NCBI GenBank assembly: GCA_030040595.1
Contig: JASHTL010000041.1
Location: 1 to 11,266, forward strand
Reading direction: 5' to 3'
DNA: 11,266 nucleotides
DNA from: Microcaldota archaeon
GTDB taxonomy: Archaea > Micrarchaeota > Micrarchaeia > Micrarchaeales > CABMGC01
The notes below the pieces were generated by a model. The model had not been told where the DNA came from and searched no databases. It saw only the letters and a program-made list of their open reading frames with translations. Shown piece after piece: positions 1 to 7,715 of the stretch (its first letter is position 1; each line of letters starts with the position of its first letter). Both the position numbers and the translations under genes were made by a program.

Positions 1-10
1 TGTGATATAA

Positions 11-199
11 CTACCTGCGCTGTCTTCCGTTCTGGCCGCGCACAAGCGGCCTAAGTGCAATGTACAGACCAATTCCCATTAGAGTCAAGGTTCCGACAGC
101 GACTGCAGCGCCGATCACTGGAGGCAAAGGCCTTGCCAGTGGCTTGAATGTCTCCACCACCGCACTCTTATTGATTGGAGCTACTGTAGCTACTGCCAT
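11..199 (-). CDS. Small single-helix membrane protein, unknown function
   Basis: The 62-residue product has one clear hydrophobic stretch at about residues 27-50, flanked by a Pro-rich segment (RPLPP) and a very basic tail (RGQNGRQRR). That is the pattern of a small single-pass protein with a cytoplasmic positive C-terminus. I do not recognise a family. The ATG at 199-197 follows the stop of the upstream 74-codon gene by 25 bases. An AT-rich TTAATATT lies about 25 bases upstream of the start and could be a TATA box giving a nearly leaderless transcript, or the gene may be the last of the rpo/LSm run. It is supported by its membrane-protein composition and its colinearity with the neighbours. 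A chance open frame cannot be excluded at this length. Confidence 0.5.
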   Translation of the reverse strand: MAVATVAPINKSAVVETFKPLARPLPPVIGAAVAVGTLTLMGIGLYIALRPLVRGQNGRQRR

Positions 200-224
200 A
201 ATACGATTACGCGCTGCTGCAATA

Positions 225-449
225 TTAATGTTTGCCTTTTGTTAGGGTATCAGCGGAACGCCATCGCCCTGCGAGTATCCAGATGACTATTCCTATAACT
301 ATAAATGAGATCGCGGCTTCCAGGCTGAGCGAAGACGCCCTCTGGTTATTTAGGTGCAATATTCCCACAATAAGGAAGATCAGCCCAGAAAATATCCAGA
401 TAAGGCTCCAGTTGCGCGCCTTTAGATACTGGGCCTTGTTTAGCCGCAA
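225..449 (-). CDS. Small two-helix membrane protein, unknown function
   Basis: The 74-residue product has two strongly hydrophobic stretches, about residues 14-33 and 43-63, joined by a short polar loop (NNQRASSLS), with basic residues before the first helix and after the second. This suggests a helical hairpin with both ends in the cytoplasm. No family is recognised. The only sensible start is TTG at 449-447. Four bases separate it from the stop of the LSm gene, and GTGATCC, which matches the archaeal anti-Shine-Dalgarno complement, lies just before it and overlaps the LSm stop codon. Such tight coupling suggests co-translation with LSm. The function is unknown, and the gene call rests on hydrophobicity, spacing and the ribosome-binding match. 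Confidence 0.65.
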   Translation of the reverse strand: MRLNKAQYLKARNWSLIWIFSGLIFLIVGILHLNNQRASSLSLEAAISFIVIGIVIWILAGRWRSADTLTKGKH

Positions 450-453
450 CGGA

Positions 454-681
454 TCACGCAGGCGATATGAAGAGTATGTTGCCTCCCCTCAGCAGTATCG
501 TTCCCAGCTTGGCCTTGAGGTTGCCCTCGTCTATCTCCTCGGCGCTGTCGAGCACTATGTTCATGTGCGCGTCGAATGAGGTTACCTTGCCACGTATGTC
601 AGTGCCGTTCTTCAGCCTTATCAATACCTGTTGCCCTATGGCCTTGTTCAACAAATCAAAAGGCCTCTCCTGCGTTGTCAT
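454..681 (-). CDS. Archaeal Sm-like (LSm) RNA-binding protein
   Basis: This 75-residue protein is a single Sm fold. The Sm1 part covers about residues 8-45 (LLNKAIGQQVLIRLKNGTDI, then GKVTSFDAHMNIVLDSAEE). The Sm2 part is at about residues 56-74 (LGTILLRGGNILFIS). The uridine-pocket features Asp-x-x-x-Asn (DAHMN) in Sm1 and RGGN in Sm2 are present. Archaeal LSm proteins form heptameric or hexameric rings that bind U-rich RNA and take part in RNA metabolism. I chose the ATG at 681 rather than one eight codons upstream, because the shorter form gives the usual family length and has GGTGG about 6 bases before it. The gene lies 55 bases after rpoA2. In many archaea LSm is next to rpl37e, which is not the case here. 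Confidence 0.9.
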   Translation of the reverse strand: MTTQERPFDLLNKAIGQQVLIRLKNGTDIRGKVTSFDAHMNIVLDSAEEIDEGNLKAKLGTILLRGGNILFISPA

Positions 682-736
682 AAGATTCCACCCAAAGATA
701 AACAAAGTGACGAGTAAGTATGTAACGACGTATTTA
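682..736 (-). promoter_or_regulatory. Possible promoter or leader of the LSm gene
   Basis: The 55 bases between the rpoA2 stop and the LSm start are AT-rich, unlike the 3-21-base gaps inside the rpo run. On the minus strand an AATAAATACG stretch directly after the rpoA2 stop could serve as a TATA box, about 50 bases before the LSm ATG. GGTGG near 691 is a plausible ribosome-binding site. This is suggestive only. Confidence 0.3.
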
Positions 737-1792
737 TTAGCTTTTGGGTTTTACCTTGGCCATGTCCTCCTTCTTTATCGCTAGCTTGACAGAGCCAGTG
801 CCCACCGGTATCTGCTTCCCCACAAGTATGTTCTCAGTTACTCCGCGCATCGGGTCTATCTCTCCGAACGCGGCGGCATTGATAAGGTGCTTGACCGTTT
901 CCTCGTATGCTGCCCTTGCAAAGACCGAGTGCTTCTCGCCGCTCAGCCCGTGCCTTCCCACTCCCTTTATCGTTCCGCTCGCAGTCATGGCATCCGCAAT
1001 CAGAAGCAGGTGCCTTATGTCAACCGAGATCTTCTGCTCGTCCAGCGTTGACTTGAGCTCCCTTGCTAGAGCGTTCCTCGCTGCCTCGATTCCGAACTGC
1101 CTGTACATAGCGAATACGTCATTGGTATAGAGTCTTGACTTGTCAACTCCGTCTATCTCAATTATGCTCTCTATATTGCTGCCTGCCGATACGAGGTAGA
1201 GCTCGCCTGTCTTCGCGTCGCGCTGCACCACTGACTTGCCTGCTCCTTCTATCCCGCTTATCACAGATCTCATTATCTTGACCCTTGTCGACCTTATCTC
1301 GCGCAGGTTCTTAGTGTGCATGCTCACTGTTATCGCGTGTCCCTCCACTGTCGCATCGAGCTTCATCAGCTTCCCGAGCTTTTCCGCCACCTGCTTCGGT
1401 GTCAGTTCATCTGATTCAAGCTCCTGCCTGTTGAGGTATATCTTTATCGTGCCCTTGGAGAAGTTCTCTATTATCCTCCTGGTCAGCGAGTTCATCTTAA
1501 TTTCCGTTATCTTCCTCGATACCTTCTCCGCGTCGTCTATGTTCTTCGAGGCGCTGCCTGTAAGGTATATTGTAGAGAGCGGCGTTGCCGGTTTCTTCTT
1601 CGCGTCCACAAGCTCCACTATCCTCGGAAGGCCCGATGTTGCGATAGCTGACTCGATTCCTGCGAAGTGGAATGACCTAAGGATCATCTGCGTGCCAGGT
1701 TCTCCGACCGATTGTGCTGCGATCATGCCCACCGGCTCGCTGAACTTGACCTTGAAATCGTCAGCATCCTTCTTCTCTTTTGCCATAATCAT
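737..1792 (-). CDS. rpoA2: DNA-directed RNA polymerase subunit A''
   Basis: A'' is the C-terminal part of the largest RNA polymerase subunit (equivalent to the end of eukaryotic Rpb1 and bacterial beta'). The 351-residue length is near the family norm. The N-terminus holds the trigger-loop region, with SVGEPGTQMILRSFHF around residues 29-44; His43 is the conserved trigger-loop histidine. GLPRIVELVDAKKKPATP follows. The C-terminal part has the typical VDIRHLLLIADAMTASG and GRHGLSGEKHSVFARAAYEE segments and ends near VGTGSVKL. The usual Thr of QMTL is Ile38 here. The gene starts 3 bases after the rpoA1 stop. ATG codons at 1792 and 1786 are both possible and neither has a good ribosome-binding site, so translation is probably coupled to rpoA1. 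Confidence 0.97.
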   Translation of the reverse strand: MIMAKEKKDADDFKVKFSEPVGMIAAQSVGEPGTQMILRSFHFAGIESAIATSGLPRIVELVDAKKKPATPLSTIYLTGSASKNIDDAEKVSRKITEIKMNSLTRRIIENFSKGTIKIYLNRQELESDELTPKQVAEKLGKLMKLDATVEGHAITVSMHTKNLREIRSTRVKIMRSVISGIEGAGKSVVQRDAKTGELYLVSAGSNIESIIEIDGVDKSRLYTNDVFAMYRQFGIEAARNALARELKSTLDEQKISVDIRHLLLIADAMTASGTIKGVGRHGLSGEKHSVFARAAYEETVKHLINAAAFGEIDPMRGVTENILVGKQIPVGTGSVKLAIKKEDMAKVKPKS

Positions 1793-1795
1793 CAG

Positions 1796-4378
1796 CTATT
1801 TGCTTGCTTTCTCCTTCATCTTCAGGAACTCGACGCTGACAGGCTCTATTGCGTCGCCGCCGTATATAGTCTGCACTATGTTGTTGTTCGTGTCTCTTAC
1901 GCTGAAATCGCGCTCAACGTAGAGGTCCTGGAGCGCGTTGGAGAGACGCCTGTAGAGGTATCCTGACCTTGCTGTAAGCAGTGCTTTGTATACCTCTGAA
2001 CCTCTTGATCCTACGGCATGCATGAAAAGATCTATGGGCGAGAGCCCGGTGTAATAGTTCGTGGCCACGAATCCCCTCGCTCCTGGTCTCACGTCTCCAG
2101 GGACTATGTGCGGCAGCACTCTTCTCGTGTAGTAGCCGCGCTTTATCCTGCCTCCCGAGAGCGTTGCCTGCTGTCCGAGGAACATGCTCATCTGCTCGAA
2201 CTGGAAGATGCTTCCTCTAGAACCTGCCCTGGCCATCTGCATTGCGCTGTTTGTCGGGTCTACGTGCTTTATCAGCACCTCTCCGGCCTTCTCTCTGGCC
2301 ACGTTCAGGTCTACTATAATCATGCGCTCCAGAGATTCCCTTCTCGTGTAGCCGATCAGCGGATCGAGCTTCCTCGCCTTGTACTGCTCTATCTTCTCGT
2401 CCACGAGCTTGAAGGTGTTTTCAAGGAGCTCCGACCTTCCCCTCTCTATGGACTCGGTGGTTATGTACTCCTTGACTCCGATCGTCGCGCCTATGAATGT
2501 GACATACGCGTCTGATAGCTTTGAAGAGACGTATAGGAACTTCTTCAGCGCCTCAGCGCCGTAGTCCATGCCTATCTTGATAAGCAGCTTGTTGCTGCCC
2601 CTGCCGTACGTCTCCTTTGTCAGGACTCCGTCCACAAGCCTGCCGTTGGTTATCTTGAGCGTACCTCCTGATATCTTTGTCTCGAAGTCAAGATCCTTGG
2701 GCAGCAGCATAGAGAAGACATCCCTGCCCTTGTAGAGCCCGTTCTTCTCCGGTTTCGGCAGTTCGTATACTCCTGCTATTCCAAGTATGTACGAGGCCTC
2801 GTCCTTGGTGAGCCTTGTCTCTTCCTTTGTGAGGAAGTACATGCCCGTTATCCCGTCCTCGTTGTTGGTTATTATCGCATCTCCGTCCCTAGGTGAGAAG
2901 ATCTGGTACTGCACTTCCAGGAGGTATTTTGCCTCAGCCTGCGCCTCAAGCGTCTGCGGAACGTGGAGGTTCATCTCGTCCCCGTCGAAGTCTGCGTTGT
3001 AAGGTCCCGTGACGCAGAAGTTTATCCTGAAGGTCTTGCCAGGCAGCACCTTTACCTTGTGCGCCATTATTGACATCCTGTGCAGTGAAGGTTGTCTGTT
3101 GAACAGAACTATGTCGCCGTCGATGAGCTGCCTCTCAAGTATGTCTCCCGGTTTCATCTCCTTGAGCAGCTCCTCCCTGTTCGTATCTATGACCCGTTTC
3201 CTCTTTCCGTCAGTGCTTATCAGGTTTAGTATCATTGGATAAGCAGTTCTGGCAAGCAATGTCCTTGCCTTGTCAACGTTCCAAGCTGTGACGTAGAACG
3301 GCACGGTGAGCTTCGAGGCTATGTCGAAAGGCACGCCTACCTCGTCAAGGTCTATGTACGGGTCTACGCTGATTACTGTTCTTGCGCTGTAGTTGACTCT
3401 CTTTCCGGAGAGGTTGTACCTGAATCTGCCCTCCTTGCCTTTAAGCCTCTGCGCAAGTGTCTTGAGCGCCCTGCCGCTCCTGTGCCTTGCAGGAGGTATT
3501 CCAGATGTCTCGTTGTTGAAGTAGGCAGTTACGTGGTACTGGAGAAGCTCCCAGAGGTCGTCTATTATGATCTGCGGCGCTCCAGCGTTTATGTTCTGCG
3601 CAAGGCGCTGGTTTATCCTCATTATGTCCACAAGCTTATGGGTGAGATCGTCCTCGCTCCTCTCACCGCTCTCTAGCGTTATCGAAGGACGGACGTTTAC
3701 AGGCGGCACGAGAAGCAATGTTAGTATGAGCCATTCCGGCCTGCTGACATCGGGGTCTATGCCCAGGATCCTCAGGTCCTCGTTGCTTATTCCGGCAAGC
3801 GCATCGCGTATCTCGTCAGGCTTGAGCTTCTTGTCGCCCACATAGAAGTATGTAGGAGATGAGAACTTCAGCTTATTCTGCACGGTGCCGCAGTGCGGGC
3901 ACTTCCTTGTGCTCCTTATCCTCTTCAGCAGGCTCTTGCCGCCTCTCCTGCCCTCGACTTCCTCATCGTGCTCTGCTATCTCCTCATCAGTGAGCTCCTC
4001 AGCCTCCAGCGCGACTATACCCTTCACCTTGTCCTTTATGCCCTTTATGTCCTCGTCGCTCATCAATATTCTATGGCAGTTGCTGCACGTCGACTGGAGA
4101 AGCATGTATATTATCTTAGAGAACTCGGAGTGTATGACCGGCCTTACGAGCTCTATGTGCCCGAAATGGCCAGGGCAGGTCTTCGCCCTCGCTCCGCAGG
4201 TCTTGCAGACAAGACCCGGATCTATGACGCCAAGGCGCTGGTCGAGAAGACCCCCGTCTATCGGATAGCCGTCCTCATTGTAAGTGTCTGGCACGCTAAG
4301 CTTGACCACGCTGAGCTTCTTCGTCTGCTCCGGCGATATTATTCCAAACTTTACGTTTTCTATGACTTCCGCTTGCAT
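1796..4378 (-). CDS. rpoA1: DNA-directed RNA polymerase subunit A'
   Basis: A' is the N-terminal, catalytic part of the largest subunit. The 860 residues carry, in order: the clamp zinc site (CKTCG, CPGHFGHIEL near residues 58-76); a second Cys group (CSNC, and CPHC after an acidic insertion of about 25 residues); the lid/rudder region with NLSGKRVNYSARTVIS; FNRQPSLHRMS; and the catalytic metal-binding NADFDGD at residues 461-467 with all three Asp present. The bridge-helix region is near 778-810 and is clearly diverged (GSRGSEVYKALLTARSGY instead of the usual GGREGL-DTAV-T---SGY). The protein ends with NALQDLYV and YGGD, so the A'/A'' split is at the normal archaeal position. ATG 4378 has AGGTG five bases upstream, overlapping the rpoB1 stop. 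Confidence 0.97.
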   Translation of the reverse strand: MQAEVIENVKFGIISPEQTKKLSVVKLSVPDTYNEDGYPIDGGLLDQRLGVIDPGLVCKTCGARAKTCPGHFGHIELVRPVIHSEFSKIIYMLLQSTCSNCHRILMSDEDIKGIKDKVKGIVALEAEELTDEEIAEHDEEVEGRRGGKSLLKRIRSTRKCPHCGTVQNKLKFSSPTYFYVGDKKLKPDEIRDALAGISNEDLRILGIDPDVSRPEWLILTLLLVPPVNVRPSITLESGERSEDDLTHKLVDIMRINQRLAQNINAGAPQIIIDDLWELLQYHVTAYFNNETSGIPPARHRSGRALKTLAQRLKGKEGRFRYNLSGKRVNYSARTVISVDPYIDLDEVGVPFDIASKLTVPFYVTAWNVDKARTLLARTAYPMILNLISTDGKRKRVIDTNREELLKEMKPGDILERQLIDGDIVLFNRQPSLHRMSIMAHKVKVLPGKTFRINFCVTGPYNADFDGDEMNLHVPQTLEAQAEAKYLLEVQYQIFSPRDGDAIITNNEDGITGMYFLTKEETRLTKDEASYILGIAGVYELPKPEKNGLYKGRDVFSMLLPKDLDFETKISGGTLKITNGRLVDGVLTKETYGRGSNKLLIKIGMDYGAEALKKFLYVSSKLSDAYVTFIGATIGVKEYITTESIERGRSELLENTFKLVDEKIEQYKARKLDPLIGYTRRESLERMIIVDLNVAREKAGEVLIKHVDPTNSAMQMARAGSRGSIFQFEQMSMFLGQQATLSGGRIKRGYYTRRVLPHIVPGDVRPGARGFVATNYYTGLSPIDLFMHAVGSRGSEVYKALLTARSGYLYRRLSNALQDLYVERDFSVRDTNNNIVQTIYGGDAIEPVSVEFLKMKEKASK

Positions 4379-4386
4379 TCCAGCAC

Positions 4387-6213
4387 CTATACGTTGAGCT
4401 TGACGCTCGGCATTATGTGAAGCGACTTTATCTCGTCAAGAAGTATCTTGAAGGCGTAGCTTATCTCCACCTCCACGAACGTGCTGTTGCCGTCAAGAGG
4501 GCAGATTGCCACGCGCTTTATCCTGTCGTAATAGCCTATGTCTCCGCACTGCGTGCATACGAGCACCTCCGTCTTGTCGCTCTGGTCAAGGAGACGCTCC
4601 TTGAGCAACAGGCTTGCGCCGTAGCCTATGAGCGCATCACGTTCCATCTCTCCGAACCTAAGCGCACCCTGCCTCGCCTTTCCTTCCGTAGGCTGGTGCG
4701 TGAGTATCTGGACCTTGCCCCTGCTCCTGACCTGCATCTTGTTGCTGACCATGTGGTAGAGTCTGTTGTAATATACAACGCCGGTGAATACGCTCGCTTT
4801 GAAAGGCATGCCCGTTATCCCGTCGTAAAGCACCTCTTCGCCATTCCTGTTGAATCCGTGCTTCTCAAGCATCTTGCTGTACTCTTCCATGCGCACTGAG
4901 CCGCGCTCCGCGAATGCAGTGCCGTTTATTATCTTGCCATCCACAGCTCCAGCCTTTCCTGCAAGCTCCTCAAGAAGGTGTCCGAATGTGAGACGTGTAG
5001 GTATGGAGTGCGGATTCAGCAGAAGGTCAGGCACTATGCCCTGCTCTGTGAAAGGCATGTCCTCCTGCGGCACAACCATGGCGATTACGCCCTTCTGGCC
5101 GTGCCTGCTTGCGAACTTGTCTCCCTTCTCAGGTACTCTCAGGCTTCTCACCCTTACCTTTACTATCTTGGTGGCGCCTGTTGACTCGGTGAAGACCACG
5201 CTGTCAACGTCGCCGACCTCTCCGGTCTTTAGAATAGATGAATCGTCGCGCATCTTCTCCTCAAGGCCTCCGGCTCCTATGTTCTCCTCAAGGAATCTTG
5301 GAGGCGCGACCTTGCCTATCAGGGCATCGCCCTCGTCAACGTGCATCTCCGGCTCGATTATGCCATCGTCGCCAAGTTTTGAGTATACGTGCTCTCCCAT
5401 GTAGCCTTCCGCAGTAGGAGCGGGAATCTTGAACTTGTCCTTCTGGCCTCCCGGATACCTGCGCTCCTCGTCAACATACGTCTTGTAGAAGGTGCTCCTT
5501 CCGAGGCCCCTGTCCACTGCAGACTTGTTCACGACAACCGCATCAGCCATGTTGTAACCATAATATGTCGAGAGGGCAACTACGAAGTTCTGGCCGCTAG
5601 GGTGATGCTTGACATTGACGCCCTCGTATGCCGATGTGGTAACGATGGGCGCCTGTGGATAGAATAGAAGGTATGCACGCGAATCGAACCTCAGGTTGAA
5701 GTTCGAGACATAGAGTCCTTCGGCCTGCTTTGTGAAGTTCGCAAGCATCGCGTGCCTTGCGATGTTGTTGTGCTCAGGGAACGGGGTTGTGTTGATCGTG
5801 AATCCGAAAATCGCTGTGACGTCTATCTCCATGTGCGTTGTCCTGTCTGTAATCTCCTCGTCGCTGAACGCGACTATCGCATTCTCCTCCTCTTCTGCGT
5901 CAAGGTACTCGATTATGCCATTCCTGAGAAGGTATCCGAAGTCGATCTCCCTCTTCCACAGCTTGTCTATAAGGTCCTGCGTCATCTTGCCCTGCTTGTT
6001 CTCGACTATTATGTACGGCTTCCTTATGCGGCCCTTGTCTGTGTTTATGTTTATAGCGCCGAGCTTCTCTATGAACGCTACGTTGACCTCGCCGGAGATG
6101 AGCCCCTTCCTCCTGGCCTCGCGTATCTCCCTGACGTATGTCTGCGGGTCTCCAACGTAGCCGAGTATCCTTCCATTCAAGTACAGGTAATACCTGTTCT
6201 CTCCTTTTACCAT
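4387..6213 (-). CDS. rpoB1: DNA-directed RNA polymerase subunit B' (C-terminal half of B)
   Basis: B' is the C-terminal half of the second-largest subunit (Rpb2/beta). The 608 residues contain THMEIDVTAIFGFTINTTPFPEHN, the GYNMADAVVVNKS segment (Ala223 where a Glu is normal), GDKFASRHGQKGVIAM near residues 365-378, VPDLLLNPHSIPTR, the anchor region with HQPTEGKARQGALRFGEMER, and a C-terminal zinc site. In that site the ligands read C553, C556, C571 and then Asp574 instead of Cys. The ATG at 6213 is preferred over an in-frame GTG at 6222: AGGTG stands 8 bases before the ATG but directly abuts the GTG. With this start, 5 bases separate the gene from the rpoB2 stop. Confidence 0.97.
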   Translation of the reverse strand: MVKGENRYYLYLNGRILGYVGDPQTYVREIREARRKGLISGEVNVAFIEKLGAININTDKGRIRKPYIIVENKQGKMTQDLIDKLWKREIDFGYLLRNGIIEYLDAEEEENAIVAFSDEEITDRTTHMEIDVTAIFGFTINTTPFPEHNNIARHAMLANFTKQAEGLYVSNFNLRFDSRAYLLFYPQAPIVTTSAYEGVNVKHHPSGQNFVVALSTYYGYNMADAVVVNKSAVDRGLGRSTFYKTYVDEERRYPGGQKDKFKIPAPTAEGYMGEHVYSKLGDDGIIEPEMHVDEGDALIGKVAPPRFLEENIGAGGLEEKMRDDSSILKTGEVGDVDSVVFTESTGATKIVKVRVRSLRVPEKGDKFASRHGQKGVIAMVVPQEDMPFTEQGIVPDLLLNPHSIPTRLTFGHLLEELAGKAGAVDGKIINGTAFAERGSVRMEEYSKMLEKHGFNRNGEEVLYDGITGMPFKASVFTGVVYYNRLYHMVSNKMQVRSRGKVQILTHQPTEGKARQGALRFGEMERDALIGYGASLLLKERLLDQSDKTEVLVCTQCGDIGYYDRIKRVAICPLDGNSTFVEVEISYAFKILLDEIKSLHIMPSVKLNV

Positions 6214-6218
6214 GAATA

Positions 6219-7694
6219 TCACACCTGTTCTATCTTGCCTATGCCCTTGAGCTTCTGCTCAATCTGGCCCTCCTCTGCTCCAACAGTGACCTTTGACATT
6301 ATCGCAAGGTACTTCGTGAGTCCTACTTCCTGTCCTTCAGGGGTCTCAGAAGGGCAGATCTTGCCCCACTGCGTTCCGTGTACATCACGCGCCCTGAAAT
6401 GGGGGTGCTTCTTAGCCAGCGGCGACTTGACACGCCTGAGATGTGTGTAAGCGCTTATGAAATTGGTCCTGTCGAGCACCTGCGAGACTCCTGTCTGGCC
6501 TGCCACCCATGTTCCAGTGCCCATGGCGTACGCGATCTTCTCAGTTAGCGTATCCGGGTTTATTATCGCCTGTATGCTCAGCTTCCTGCCCCTCGCGCTC
6601 GTCCTCTCGATCTGGTACTTGACTTCTTTCACGAAGAACCTGAATGCGTATGCGAAGAGCTCCTCCATCAATTCGCCGGAGAACTTGACGCGCTTGTTGG
6701 CGTAATGGTCCTTGTCATCCTGCCTTGCCAGCCTGTTTCCTATTATGGTGGCCTTCCTTGCCATCTGTATGAGGTACTTGCCCTTCTCGCGTCTGTCCTC
6801 GCTGCCTCCGCCTATGTGCGGAAGCAGGTAGTTGTCAAGCTGCATCTCGGCCCTCTTCTCCTGGTATTTGCTCGCCTGCCCTGGCGCTGCCATCTTGCCA
6901 AGCTCGAGCAGCGCATCCTTTGGCGCAAGGTCCTTTGCATCGCTTGTCTCTATGCTGAGCAGGAGGTCGTTCTTGAACGGAAGGAGGTCGCTTGAGAAAT
7001 TGAGCACCTCGTCTATCTGAAGGCCGAGAGCCCTGAGCAGCATGATAAGGTCAAGGCTCTTACTCGTGGTAGGGAAGTCAACGGAAAAGGTGCCGTTCTG
7101 GCTTCTTGTCACGACACACCTGGCCCTGAAGCCCGGAGTGGTTGAGAAGACCCTGCTCTTCACGTCGCGGCCGTCGCTCTCCCTTGTGGTTATTATCCTG
7201 TTCGGAGCAACGTCCTCAAGACCTATGAGCACGCGCTCAACTCCCTTGATTATGAAATAGCCTCCGGGATCCTCGGGGTCTTCGCCATTCTCGATAAGCT
7301 GGCTCTTCGCCATCGTCTTGGTGTTGCAGAGATTGCTCCTTACCATGATCGGAAGCTCGCCAACGAAGACCTCTCCGTACGCTGCTGTCTTCTCTATGCC
7401 CCTTATGATCGGCACTACCTCTATGAATATTGGTGTGGCGTAAGTGAGGTTCCTCAGCCTAGCCTCGTTTGGAAGTATGCTGCGCCTTGAGCCGTCCGAT
7501 TCGATTATCGAGACGCGGTCAAGCCTTATGTTCCCGAGCTTGAGCGCGAATCCCTCGACGCTCGGCTCTATAAGGTTCTGCCTGCTGACCACCTTCTGCA
7601 GGCTTGAGTCAAGAAAGCGGTTGAAGCTCTCTACTTGATGTGACACAAGCGACGTTGAATTCAGATACGAGTCTAGCAAACCATACTGCTTCAT
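6219..7694 (-). CDS. rpoB2: DNA-directed RNA polymerase subunit B'' (N-terminal half of B)
   Basis: B'' is the N-terminal half of the second-largest subunit: protrusion, lobe and the start of the fork. The 491 residues include SHQVESFNRFLD near the start, GEVFVGELPIMVRS, GGYFIIKGVERVLIGLEDVAPN, DDKDHYANKRVKFSGELMEE near residue 325, and RDVHGTQWGKICPSETPEGQE near 433-453. The protein then stops about 38 residues later, so B is split after the fork region and before the next Rpb2 domain, as in halophiles and many methanogens. The ATG at 7694 is 21 bases after the rpoH stop, with GTGAT a few bases upstream. The next gene, rpoB1, starts 5 bases after the stop. Confidence 0.97.
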   Translation of the reverse strand: MKQYGLLDSYLNSTSLVSHQVESFNRFLDSSLQKVVSRQNLIEPSVEGFALKLGNIRLDRVSIIESDGSRRSILPNEARLRNLTYATPIFIEVVPIIRGIEKTAAYGEVFVGELPIMVRSNLCNTKTMAKSQLIENGEDPEDPGGYFIIKGVERVLIGLEDVAPNRIITTRESDGRDVKSRVFSTTPGFRARCVVTRSQNGTFSVDFPTTSKSLDLIMLLRALGLQIDEVLNFSSDLLPFKNDLLLSIETSDAKDLAPKDALLELGKMAAPGQASKYQEKRAEMQLDNYLLPHIGGGSEDRREKGKYLIQMARKATIIGNRLARQDDKDHYANKRVKFSGELMEELFAYAFRFFVKEVKYQIERTSARGRKLSIQAIINPDTLTEKIAYAMGTGTWVAGQTGVSQVLDRTNFISAYTHLRRVKSPLAKKHPHFRARDVHGTQWGKICPSETPEGQEVGLTKYLAIMSKVTVGAEEGQIEQKLKGIGKIEQV

Positions 7695-7715
7695 GATATC
7701 ACAACGCAGAGGCGG

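Noticed and set aside
1236..1922. Long plus-strand open frame (228 codons) opposite rpoA2/rpoA1
   Set aside because: It is the antisense shadow of strongly conserved RNA polymerase genes and has Ser/Leu-rich low-information composition.
6214..6222. GTG start of rpoB1 overlapping the rpoB2 stop
   Set aside because: The AGGTG ribosome-binding site abuts the GTG directly but is 8 bases from the ATG at 6213, so the ATG is preferred.
5752..6450. Plus-strand open frame of 232 codons opposite rpoB1/rpoB2
   Set aside because: It is antisense to conserved subunit sequence, with no promoter or recognisable domain.
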